Shown here in pieces: positions 15,424-21,983 of a stretch of DNA of 26,095 bases. Location: contig JAODNL010000248.1 in NCBI GenBank assembly GCA_025465405.1, positions 1 through 26,095 on the forward strand. Direction: 5' to 3'. The notes below the pieces were generated by a model. It ran no database searches. It saw only the letters and a list, made by a program, of their open reading frames with translations, and was not told the DNA's origin. This stretch comes from Pseudonocardiales bacterium. Lineage in GTDB: Bacteria > Actinomycetota > Actinomycetes > Mycobacteriales > Jatrophihabitantaceae. How positions within the stretch are numbered: the first letter of the stretch is position 1; each line of letters starts with the position of its first letter. A program made the position numbers and the translations under genes.

Positions 15424-16416
15424 CTAGAACTTCGCCCGTGAGTACAGCTTGCGGGCATTGCCCTCGAGAATCTTGTACCGGTCGTCGTCGCTGAGCCAGT
15501 CGATGTCGGTGACCATGTGCAGGTTGTCGTCGAACTTCCGGCCGGTCAACGGGTCGACCGATTTGGCACTCCCCCACATCTCGCTGGCGTAGACGATGTT
15601 GTCCGCGCCCATCTTCTTGATGGTCAGCTCGATGGACTCGGGGTCGTACGTCGACAGGTCGAAGTAGAGATTGCGCACGACATCCTCGAACGGCTCCAGG
15701 CGCGACTCCGTGTGGATCGCCCGCATGCGGTTCCAGTGGAACGGAATGCCGCCACCAGCATGCGGGATCACGAGCTTCAGGTCGGGGAAGTCCTTGAACA
15801 CGCGGGACGTCGTCAGCTCGACGACTGCGGCTACATCGGTATTGACGTAGTGCGCGCCGTTCATGTGCAGGTGCGGGTTCAGGGTCGCGGCCGCATGGAT
15901 CAGACCGACGATGTCGTGCTCGCACAGCTTCTCGTACAGCGGGTACCAGGACGGGTCACCGAGCGACGGGCTCAACGGCGAGACGCCGCCGGACGGGTCA
16001 GGGTTGATCTGGCAACTGACGAAACCCATCGCAACGCACCGCTCCAGCTCCGGGATGCTCTTGTCCGGGTCGACGCCGGGGCTCTGTGGCAGCTGGAACG
16101 CCGGCACGAACAGGTCGGGGTACATCTCGACGGTTCGGGCGATGAGGTCGTTGTTCACCTCCGTCCAGTACCGGCTGATCCATTCGGTGCCGAACTCGTG
16201 ACCCATCAACCCGGCCCGCGGACCCCAGATGATCTTGTCGATGCCGCGCTCACGCGTCTGGTTCACGTGCGGCTGAAGGTGCTCGCGAAGGTTGTCGTCG
16301 GAGATGCCGGCGTCACCGCGACCGCGCGGCCTCGAAAGCTGCATGATCAGTCGCCCGCGGTAGGCATCGAGCTCGACGGGCACCTGGGTGAAGTGGCCGT
16401 GTACGTCGATGATCAT
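15424..16416 (-). CDS. Amidohydrolase-superfamily protein, LigJ (4-oxalomesaconate hydratase)-like
   Basis: A 330-residue TIM-barrel metal enzyme of the ACMSD/LigJ group. The first strand carries the HxH motif (DVHGHF, His6 and His8), further ligands are His174 (LIHAA) and His219 (IPHAGGG), and the last-strand position is Glu279 in ASEMWG. Decarboxylases of the group (ACMSD, gamma-resorcylate decarboxylase) normally have Asp in GSDxP here, whereas LigJ-type hydratases carry a SEM sequence followed by a DPxTGxxFDD block, which is also present (DPLTGRKFDD). A hydratase of a meta-cleavage-type dienoic acid is therefore more likely than a decarboxylase, but this is a motif-level inference. The ATG overlaps the stop of the HpaI-type aldolase gene by four bases. 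Confidence 0.85.
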   Translation of the reverse strand: MIIDVHGHFTQVPVELDAYRGRLIMQLSRPRGRGDAGISDDNLREHLQPHVNQTRERGIDKIIWGPRAGLMGHEFGTEWISRYWTEVNNDLIARTVEMYPDLFVPAFQLPQSPGVDPDKSIPELERCVAMGFVSCQINPDPSGGVSPLSPSLGDPSWYPLYEKLCEHDIVGLIHAAATLNPHLHMNGAHYVNTDVAAVVELTTSRVFKDFPDLKLVIPHAGGGIPFHWNRMRAIHTESRLEPFEDVVRNLYFDLSTYDPESIELTIKKMGADNIVYASEMWGSAKSVDPLTGRKFDDNLHMVTDIDWLSDDDRYKILEGNARKLYSRAKF

Positions 16417-17294
16417 GTCGCCGCCTTTGCGTCACGGTCGGCCAGCCACTTCTGGCCGATCTCGACCGCCTGGTTGCTCCGCGTCGGATTGGGCATGAGC
16501 CAGCGGAAACCCTGCTCCAGCCGCTTGGTGACATTGCCCGGCGTGACGTGCGGGATGCCGGCCGGCACGCCGGCGTCCGCGCAGATCGCGACCACGTCCG
16601 CGATCGCGGCCTCTACCTCGGGGTTGTCGTAGTCGCGGGGGTGGCCGAGATCCTGTGACAGATCCCCCTCACCGATGAGCACTACGCCGACCCCGGGGAC
16701 TTCCTGGAGCATCTTGGGCAGGTTTCGGATCGCCTTCACTTCTTCGCACATGATGATCGCGAGGACGTCGCCCTCGGGAGCCAGCGGCCACGTGTCGGCC
16801 CGGCGGTAGTACTCGGCAACGTCGACACCCCAATACCGGGCGGCGCCGAACGGACCGTCACCGCGCAGGCCCGGCGGGTCGTACCGCTCCGCCGACGCCG
16901 GCCGCGGGTACCGGCACGCGCCGACGGCATTACGCGCTTCGTCCACCGTGCTCACGTGCGGGAAGATCACTCCGTACACACCGGCGTCGAGAACCTGCTT
17001 GGCGAGCCACTGATTCATCTCCGAGCCGTTCGCGGGCACCCGGACGAACGGCGTCACGGCCGGCGAGACGTCGCCTCGCTGCACGATCTGCGCCCGGTCC
17101 AGCAGGTACTGCAAGCTGTCTCGCAACTCCCGGGTCGAGAAGGGATTGTGTTCCATCTCGAACACGACGGCGTCGTAGGGGCCGGCCGCGAACGCCTGCG
17201 CGTTGCCTGCGTCGGCGGGAGAGAACGAGGCGAAGACCGGCTCGCCGGCGGCCAGCTTCGCGATCGCGCCGTTGAGGTGCGCCGGAGTACTCAC
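16413..17294 (-). CDS. HpcH/HpaI-family aldolase
   Basis: A 293-residue metal-dependent class II aldolase that usually splits 4-hydroxy-2-oxo acids into pyruvate plus an aldehyde or oxo acid. Landmarks are His49 in FEMEHNPF, Arg85 in PFVRVPANG, the long AGVYGVIFPHVSTVDEARNAV segment, metal ligand Glu184 in IMCEEVKAIRNL, and Asp211 in IGEGDLSQDLG. An insert near 140-172 contains AARYWG and EYYRRAD, typical of a less studied subgroup. The GTG start overlaps the dioxygenase stop as GTGA, and the stop overlaps the LigJ-like gene as ATGA. The aldolase and hydratase are thus produced together and may act consecutively. Confidence 0.88.
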   Translation of the reverse strand: MSTPAHLNGAIAKLAAGEPVFASFSPADAGNAQAFAAGPYDAVVFEMEHNPFSTRELRDSLQYLLDRAQIVQRGDVSPAVTPFVRVPANGSEMNQWLAKQVLDAGVYGVIFPHVSTVDEARNAVGACRYPRPASAERYDPPGLRGDGPFGAARYWGVDVAEYYRRADTWPLAPEGDVLAIIMCEEVKAIRNLPKMLQEVPGVGVVLIGEGDLSQDLGHPRDYDNPEVEAAIADVVAICADAGVPAGIPHVTPGNVTKRLEQGFRWLMPNPTRSNQAVEIGQKWLADRDAKAAT

Positions 17295-18175
17295 TTCCCA
17301 CCCGCCGGGTCCGGTGCCGGCCAGTAGCCCCAATAGCTCAATTGGGTGAGGTCGCGCGTCAACCAGGTCGCATCGTCGACCTGCCGTCCGTGCACGCCGA
17401 ACTCGATCTCGTACCCGCCGGGACAGAAGAGGTAGAACGACAGCACCTCGTCGTTGGAGTGCTGGCCGAGTTCGGTCTTGAGGACGCCGGCCTCGCGAGC
17501 GCGGGCAAATGTCCGGCCGAACGTCTTGATCGAGTCCGCCTCGATCATCATGTGCCGCAACCCCTGCGGCGACTGGCCCGCGGTCAGGGCGACGGTGTGA
17601 TGGCGCGGGTTGCAGCCGAGGAAGCGCAGTCGCAGCCGCATGCCGTTCGGTAGATCGATCGCCATCGAGTCGCGGTGCCGGAAGCCCATGACGTTGGTGT
17701 AGAAGTCGAATGCCCCGTCCAGGTCGGCGCTGGGCAGGACGACGTGGCCGCAACCAAGGCCGCCGGTGACGAAGCCGCCGCCGTGCGGCAGCTGGGCCTG
17801 CAGGCCGTCGACCGCCTGGCTGAAGAAGATCTCGATCGGGTTGCCGTTGGGGTCGTCGAACCCGACGAACCGCTCGACCTGCCGCAGCGCGGCCTCCTCG
17901 GCCGAACCCTCCTTCACCGCGACTCCGGCGGCCTCGAGATCACCGACCGCGACGTCGAGAGCTTTGCGGTCACGCACCTCGAAGGCCGACGCGAGTACCC
18001 GATCTGACTCGTTCGGAACGATCGCGATCCGGTAGGGCCGCTCGTCCATCCGCAGCAACAAGCCGCCGTCAGCGGCCTCGGCCACCTGCATGCCGAGGAT
18101 GTCCGGTGCGAACGTGCGCCATTCGTCTACAACGGTGGAGCCGAGACGGACCAGACCCAGACTATGGATCTCCAC
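17291..18175 (-). CDS. Type I extradiol ring-cleavage dioxygenase (HsaC/BphC-like)
   Basis: A two-domain vicinal-oxygen-chelate enzyme of 294 residues that opens a catechol next to the hydroxyls using Fe(II) and O2. The catalytic C-terminal domain has the iron ligands His144 (GLGCGHVVL), His208 (GLRHMMIEA) and Glu258 (GGYEIEFG), plus second-sphere His193 (NPRHHTVAL), His239 and Tyr248 (QHSNDEVLSFY). The N-terminal domain is the usual non-metal copy. The GTG at 18175 follows AAAGG by eight bases. Neighbours supply the hydroxylase before it and the C-C hydrolase after it, so the substrate is a catechol with a side chain or fused ring, as in biphenyl or steroid breakdown. Confidence 0.93.
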   Translation of the reverse strand: MEIHSLGLVRLGSTVVDEWRTFAPDILGMQVAEAADGGLLLRMDERPYRIAIVPNESDRVLASAFEVRDRKALDVAVGDLEAAGVAVKEGSAEEAALRQVERFVGFDDPNGNPIEIFFSQAVDGLQAQLPHGGGFVTGGLGCGHVVLPSADLDGAFDFYTNVMGFRHRDSMAIDLPNGMRLRLRFLGCNPRHHTVALTAGQSPQGLRHMMIEADSIKTFGRTFARAREAGVLKTELGQHSNDEVLSFYLFCPGGYEIEFGVHGRQVDDATWLTRDLTQLSYWGYWPAPDPAGGK

Positions 18176-18249
18176 GGGAACAGCCTTTCTGCGAGGTCGG
18201 CGAACTCAACCGACACGGAGCCTGTTCGTATCGGAACCTGACGGAATCG
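18176..18249 (-). other. 74-bp gap before the dioxygenase gene with a GTTC/GAAC dyad
   Basis: This is the longest internal gap of the central operon without an ORF. It contains GTTC-gtatcg-GAAC (18224-18237), a 5-bp stem GTCGG/CCGAC (18196-18200, 18210-18214), and GAACAG/CTGTTC (18178-18183, 18222-18227). One of these may be a regulator site or an mRNA processing hairpin. I see no convincing promoter hexamers. The ribosome site AAAGG of the dioxygenase gene lies at its end. Confidence 0.3.
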
Positions 18250-19116
18250 CTATGCGTAGTGCTGGAAGAAGTCAGTGGTGAGGCGCTGGAACTCCTCGCG
18301 CTGCTCGATCATCGCCCAGTGCCCGCACTTCGGGAACACGTGCAGCCGGGCGTTCTCGAGGAGCCGGAAGCCGACGAAGGCACCGTCGAGCGGCTGCACC
18401 CGGTCCTCGCGCCCCCAGGTGATCAGCACGTCGTGCTTGATCTCCCCGGCCTCTCGCCAGAGCTCGCCTTCGGTCGGGAACTTCTGATTCGCGACTTGCA
18501 TCGCCTTGAGTCCGCCGGCTGTGGACGGGTCGGTGGCCGTGGCGAACCGCTGTTCGATCAGCTCGTCAGTGACCAGCGACTGGTCGAAGACCATGGAGCG
18601 CAGGAAGGCCTCCATCTTCTCCTTGGTCTTCTCCGGCGCGGTCTGGAATTCCATCAACCTGCGGATGCCTTCGCTCGGCCGCGGGGCGAACAGCCCGATC
18701 GACAGCGCCGAGCCCGGCCCCATCAGAACGAGTCGCTTCGCGCGGTCGGGGTGCGAGAGCACGAACCGCACCGCAACGGACGCACCTAGGGAGTTGCCGA
18801 GTACATGTGCCTGACTGATCCCGAGCTCGTCCATGAGCGACACGACGGCGTCGGCGGCGTACCGCAAGTAGCTCCGGTCGTACTCGGCCGGGTGGGCCGA
18901 GCGGCCGAAGCCGGGCATGTCGACGATGATCGTCCGGAAGTTCTCCGCGTAGTGCGGGAGGTTGCCGCTGAAGTTGCTCCACCCCGAGACGCCCGGACCG
19001 GCGCCATGCAGCAACACAAGCGCATCGTCGCCCGACCCGGCGTCGTGGTAATGCAGGTCGAGACCGTCGAAAGTGGTGGTTCTGCTCGTCGCGTCGTATC
19101 CCAGTTCGGTGGCCAT
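18250..19116 (-). CDS. Meta-cleavage-product C-C hydrolase (alpha/beta hydrolase, HsaD/BphD-like)
   Basis: Hydrolyses the C-C bond of the ring-opened dioxygenase product, giving a carboxylic acid and a 2-hydroxy-2,4-dienoate for the MhpD step. The 288-residue protein has the family oxyanion segment LLHGAGPGVSGWSNF, nucleophile Ser109 in LGNSLGASVA (usually GNSMGG), Asp238 in TWGREDRVQPLD and His266 in FPKCGHWAMIEQ. Catalytic triad and length are normal. Its ATG follows the HsaA-like stop by two bases. The residues that shape the acyl pocket cannot be matched to a known substrate by eye, so biphenyl-, alkylphenol- and steroid-type substrates remain open. Confidence 0.93.
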   Translation of the reverse strand: MATELGYDATSRTTTFDGLDLHYHDAGSGDDALVLLHGAGPGVSGWSNFSGNLPHYAENFRTIIVDMPGFGRSAHPAEYDRSYLRYAADAVVSLMDELGISQAHVLGNSLGASVAVRFVLSHPDRAKRLVLMGPGSALSIGLFAPRPSEGIRRLMEFQTAPEKTKEKMEAFLRSMVFDQSLVTDELIEQRFATATDPSTAGGLKAMQVANQKFPTEGELWREAGEIKHDVLITWGREDRVQPLDGAFVGFRLLENARLHVFPKCGHWAMIEQREEFQRLTTDFFQHYA

Positions 19117-19118
19117 TG

Positions 19119-20261
19119 TCAGATTCCGGCTTCCGCGATAGAGAGGCCGAACTGCAGGGCGCCGAACGCCATGAGCATCGGCTCGGGGACATTGCTGTTG
19201 TGCTGGGAGCCCGCGTGGATGTCGCGCCAGGCGCGCTGGATCGGGTTCAGCTCATGCAGCACCCGACCGCCCGAGTTCTGGAACACGCGGTCGACCGCGG
19301 ACGCGGCGAGCTGCGTCGCCCGAACCTGGTCGAGGCGGCCGCGGGCTCGCAACTCGATGGGGATCTCCTTGCCGTCGCGGGCCAGCGCCATCATGTCGTC
19401 GAGGTCGCGGCGCATTTGCAGCCGCGCGCCGTCGAGCTCGCCGAATGCTTCGGCGACGCGGGCCTGAGAGAACGGCTCCTCGGCAACGCGCGTCCCGCGG
19501 GTGATCCGAACGCGCTCGGCCGTCCACTGGATGTGCTCGTCGAGCGCGCCCTGTGCGGCGCCGAGCAGCGGTGCGGTGATGCCGAACGTGAACACCGACG
19601 CAAACGGCAGCTGGTAGATCGGCGAGTCACTCGTGACGCTGCCGGATGTGAACGCGTGGGTCCGGTGCTCGGGCACGAACGCCTTGTCGACGACGATGTC
19701 GTTGCTGCCGGTGCCTCGTAAGCCGATCACGTGCCACACGTCGTCGATCGTGTAGTCCGTGCGGGGAAGCAGGAAGCAGAGCCGGCGCACCGTGCCGTCC
19801 TCCTCGGTGGCAACGCCACCGAGGATGGCCCACCGCGCATGGTCGCATCCTGAGGAGAACGACCACCGGCCGCTCAGGATGTAGCCACCGTCGACGATCT
19901 CGACGGTGCCGCGCGGCGTGTACGAGGAGCTGATCAACGTGTCCTGGTCGTCGCCCCACACCTCGTCCTGCGCCTGCTTCGGCATCAGGGCCAGTTGCCA
20001 GTTGTGCACGCCGATGACTGAGTACACCCAACCCGTCGACGGGCAGCCCGAGCCGATGATCATCGCGATCTCCATGAAGACCTGCGGATCCATCTCGTAG
20101 CCACCATAGGCAACCGGCTGCAATACCCGGAACAGGCCCGCCGACCTGAGGTCGTCCATGGTCTCGTTCGAGATCTGTCGTGCCTTTTCCGCGTCGAACG
20201 CGCGCTCTCGCAGCACGGGCGCGAGGGCTTGGGCACGGTCCAGAAGGTCGCCGGATTGCAT
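19119..20261 (-). CDS. Flavin-dependent phenol monooxygenase, HsaA-like (acyl-CoA dehydrogenase fold)
   Basis: The oxygenase component of a two-component flavin monooxygenase that ortho-hydroxylates a phenol to a catechol with reduced flavin from the reductase encoded at 14889-15404. The 380-residue protein has the acyl-CoA-dehydrogenase fold of group D monooxygenases: AGLFRVLQPVAYGGYE near 41-56, GRWSFSSGCDHARWAILG at 131-148, and VIGLRGTGSND at 178-188. The C-terminal IQRAWRDIHAGSQH segment matches HsaA-type enzymes. The ATG has a strong GGGAG six bases upstream and directly follows the stop of a 37-codon small ORF. It acts immediately before the extradiol dioxygenase in the pathway. Confidence 0.92.
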   Translation of the reverse strand: MQSGDLLDRAQALAPVLRERAFDAEKARQISNETMDDLRSAGLFRVLQPVAYGGYEMDPQVFMEIAMIIGSGCPSTGWVYSVIGVHNWQLALMPKQAQDEVWGDDQDTLISSSYTPRGTVEIVDGGYILSGRWSFSSGCDHARWAILGGVATEEDGTVRRLCFLLPRTDYTIDDVWHVIGLRGTGSNDIVVDKAFVPEHRTHAFTSGSVTSDSPIYQLPFASVFTFGITAPLLGAAQGALDEHIQWTAERVRITRGTRVAEEPFSQARVAEAFGELDGARLQMRRDLDDMMALARDGKEIPIELRARGRLDQVRATQLAASAVDRVFQNSGGRVLHELNPIQRAWRDIHAGSQHNSNVPEPMLMAFGALQFGLSIAEAGI

Positions 20262-20375
20262 TCAGTACTCCCTCGGTCGGGGCAGCTGCGTAATCCGCGT
20301 CGCCCGGTCATACTCTCGATTTGACGGGCTGGGAAGTCCATCCGCAGTCCCATACAGCGGCACGGTCATGGTCAT
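20262..20375 (-). CDS. Candidate 37-residue microprotein between SnoaL-like and HsaA-like genes
   Basis: An ATG at 20375 overlaps the SnoaL-like stop as ATGA. The frame runs through the whole gap and stops with TGA directly against the ATG of the monooxygenase gene. The peptide begins MTMTVPLYGTADGLPSP and ends TQLPRPREY. It is polar and basic, with no membrane segment or signal peptide, and no family is recognised. The monooxygenase ribosome site (GAGGGAG) lies within its last codons. Such exact fit at both ends suggests a real coupled cistron or a translational relay for the next gene, but high GC makes open frames common and no strong ribosome site precedes it, so confidence is moderate. 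Confidence 0.45.
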   Translation of the reverse strand: MTMTVPLYGTADGLPSPSNREYDRATRITQLPRPREY

Positions 20376-20848
20376 CCGGCGCCCGCGTTGCGATCCAGTC
20401 CGACCACGAGGTGCTCGGAGATGTCGCCGACCAGCTGGATGCGCACGAGCCGGTCGGCAAAGTGCCACCCGTGCTCGTCGCGCACGAACTCGTCGGCATA
20501 GGTGCCGGTCAGAATCACCTGAAGCGGCAACGCCGGCGTGGCCTGCAGGACGGTGAAAACCGAGCGCGCGGTGGCTCGCAGGCCGTCCGGCTCCTCGTCC
20601 ACGATCAGGTTCGTCGTGACGTGCTTGGTGGCGGGGGTTCCGTCGTCGCGCCGCACCGAGTTCGCAAACCCGGCTAAGATCTCACTGCTGCCGGTCATGG
20701 CTGAGATTCCGTTCGCGCCGACGCTTCGGAAGCTCGCGTGCTCGAACAGCTGCGCCATTCCTTCCAAATCGCCCGCATCGAGACGCTCGGCATAGCCGAA
20801 CACCAGGCGTGCGATCGCGGCGTAGGTGGGCTCCGGCAGTGGATCCAT
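20372..20848 (-). CDS. SnoaL-like (NTF2-fold) protein 2
   Basis: A 158-residue SnoaL-like protein with the family pattern AAIARLVFGYAERLDAGDLEGMAQLFEHASF at the N-terminus, TKHVTTNLIVDE in the middle, and TGTYADEFVRDEHGWHFADRLV near the end. In this fold the substrate cone can host isomerase, dehydratase or cyclase chemistry, so no reaction is named. It is the first gene of the central catabolic operon and is divergent from the TetR gene. No clear ribosome site precedes the ATG; a -10-like TACGCT on the minus strand (20872-20867) would give a very short leader. Confidence 0.85.
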   Translation of the reverse strand: MDPLPEPTYAAIARLVFGYAERLDAGDLEGMAQLFEHASFRSVGANGISAMTGSSEILAGFANSVRRDDGTPATKHVTTNLIVDEEPDGLRATARSVFTVLQATPALPLQVILTGTYADEFVRDEHGWHFADRLVRIQLVGDISEHLVVGLDRNAGAG

Positions 20849-20974
20849 GGGCGTGACCGTATGTCGAGCGTACGTGTCTGGGAATACACAGTTCGAACTA
20901 GCGGGACGGTTGGCTGTGCCGCCGGCCCAAGCACGCGAAGATTCCCGGAGTCACAGCCAGGAAGGGAGGGCGCG
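20849..20974. promoter_or_regulatory. Divergent control region between the central operon and the TetR gene
   Basis: Three symmetric elements stand out. AGTTCGAACT (20890-20899) is a perfect 10-bp palindrome and lies next to GTGT-ctgggaat-ACAC (20874-20889), together a plausible TetR-family operator. TGGCTGTG (20911-20918) and CACAGCCA (20952-20959) form a perfect 8-bp inverted repeat 41 bp apart centre to centre, ending right at the GGAAGGGAGGG ribosome site of the TetR gene. On the minus strand TACGCT (20872-20867) is a -10 candidate for the central operon, with the palindrome lying near its -35 position. Elements are seen directly; assignments are inferred. Confidence 0.5.
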
Positions 20975-21628
20975 ATGTCCGGAGCTCGACCCAACCGCGC
21001 CGAGCGGCGGGAATTCTTCGTGGACGTCGTCGCAGTGCTCGTCGCCGACGAGGGGCTCGCCGCCGTCACCATGGAGCGCGTCGCCGTGCTGGCCGAGGTC
21101 AGCAAGCCGGTTCTCTACAGCCATTTCCCGAGCCGAGGGGCACTCCTGACCGCTCTTCTCGAGCGCTGCTGGCGTCAGTTGGACTCGGCCGTCCAGGCCC
21201 GGCTGCGCGAGGCCCGCAGTCTCGACGAGTGCCTCGAAGCGCTGGTCACGGGTTACTTCGACGAGCTGGAGCGGCAGGGACCAGTCCTGCAGCTCATGGT
21301 CACCAGCGGCTGGCACGAGCCGGCGGTGGAGCTCGCGCGCCAGCGCCGGCATCAGGCCGCGGAGCGCGAGTGGAGTGCCTTCTACCAGCAGCGGCTCGAC
21401 CTGCCCGCCGTCATCGCCGAGCCGGCGGCCGCGATCCTTCGCACGGCGCTGCAGGGCGCTGCCGCGTTCTGGATCGAGAATCCGAAGGTGCGACGCGACG
21501 ACGTCATCCAGACCTGCCTGGTGATCATGCGGGCGGGGCTGGATCGATTGAGCCGTCAGCGTCGGGCCCAGACGGCCGCGCGATCGGCAGCTGCAACCCG
21601 GCGGCAGCCGGCCCGAGCTCGATCGTGA
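20975..21628 (+). CDS. TetR-family transcriptional regulator
   Basis: A 217-residue repressor-type protein. The N-terminal helix-turn-helix spans about 30-52 (TMERVAVLAEVSKPVLYSHF), the usual TetR recognition region. The C-terminal part is helical and should hold the ligand pocket and dimer interface (LVTGYFDELERQGPVLQLMV). The ATG is preceded by GGAAGGGAGGG, a strong ribosome site; the frame is open upstream but that part is not TetR-like. It is divergent from the central catabolic operon and convergent with the DUF35 gene, whose 3' end it overlaps by 104 bp. The Ala/Arg-rich tail (about 25 residues) lies in that overlap. It most likely represses the central operon and itself until a pathway metabolite binds. 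Confidence 0.9.
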   Translation: MSGARPNRAERREFFVDVVAVLVADEGLAAVTMERVAVLAEVSKPVLYSHFPSRGALLTALLERCWRQLDSAVQARLREARSLDECLEALVTGYFDELERQGPVLQLMVTSGWHEPAVELARQRRHQAAEREWSAFYQQRLDLPAVIAEPAAAILRTALQGAAAFWIENPKVRRDDVIQTCLVIMRAGLDRLSRQRRAQTAARSAAATRRQPARARS

Positions 21629-21983
21629 CCCGCGTTCGCGCGGTGAGTGCTGAGACGGCAGACGCGTCGTCAACGCCTACGAGCGACGTTACGACCCGAG
21701 GCCCCTCGTCAAGATCCACTAGCGCGACCAGGTACGGCACAGCATCCGCAACCGCGGCGTGTGCGGCGTGCTCCACCCGCGTGTAGCTGTAGAGCGTGCC
21801 TCGGCCGCTGCTGGCGAACCACTCGAGGACGTCCCCCCGGCAGCCGGGGCAGACGGGTGCCGGCGGGTGCCACACCAGCTCGCAGCCGGCACACCGTTGC
21901 AGGAGGATCCGTCCCTCGGCGGCCGCCGACCAAAATGCAGCGGTGAGCTCCGTCGACTCGGGGACGATCCGCGGCCCGGTCAT
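21525..21983 (-). CDS. DUF35 OB-fold/zinc-ribbon protein, partner of the thiolase-fold enzyme
   Basis: A 152-residue protein with an N-terminal rubredoxin-like zinc ribbon (Cys31-x2-Cys34 and Cys45-x2-Cys48 in CAGCELVWHPPAPVCPGC) followed by an OB-fold domain (GTLYSYTRV, VPYLVALVDLDEGPRVVTSLVG). DUF35 proteins bind CoA thioesters and pair with thiolase-superfamily enzymes, for example ChsH2 with Ltp2 in steroid side-chain cleavage. The ATG overlaps the thiolase stop as ATGA, giving the stable 1:1 coupling expected of a complex. Its C-terminal tail after LQLPIARP is Pro/Asp-rich and lies antisense to the TetR 3' end, so part of that tail may be non-conserved. Confidence 0.9.
   Translation of the reverse strand: MTGPRIVPESTELTAAFWSAAAEGRILLQRCAGCELVWHPPAPVCPGCRGDVLEWFASSGRGTLYSYTRVEHAAHAAVADAVPYLVALVDLDEGPRVVTSLVGVDDASAVSALTARTRVTIELGPAAAGLQLPIARPSGPDADGSIDPAPPA

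Noticed and set aside
11504..20848. SnoaL proteins as small subunits of a ring-hydroxylating dioxygenase
   Set aside because: No Rieske alpha subunit, ferredoxin or reductase gene occurs in the window.
20738..20974. 79-residue extension of the TetR protein
   Set aside because: It overlaps the divergent SnoaL gene and promoter; the ATG at 20975 has a strong ribosome site and the normal TetR N-terminus.
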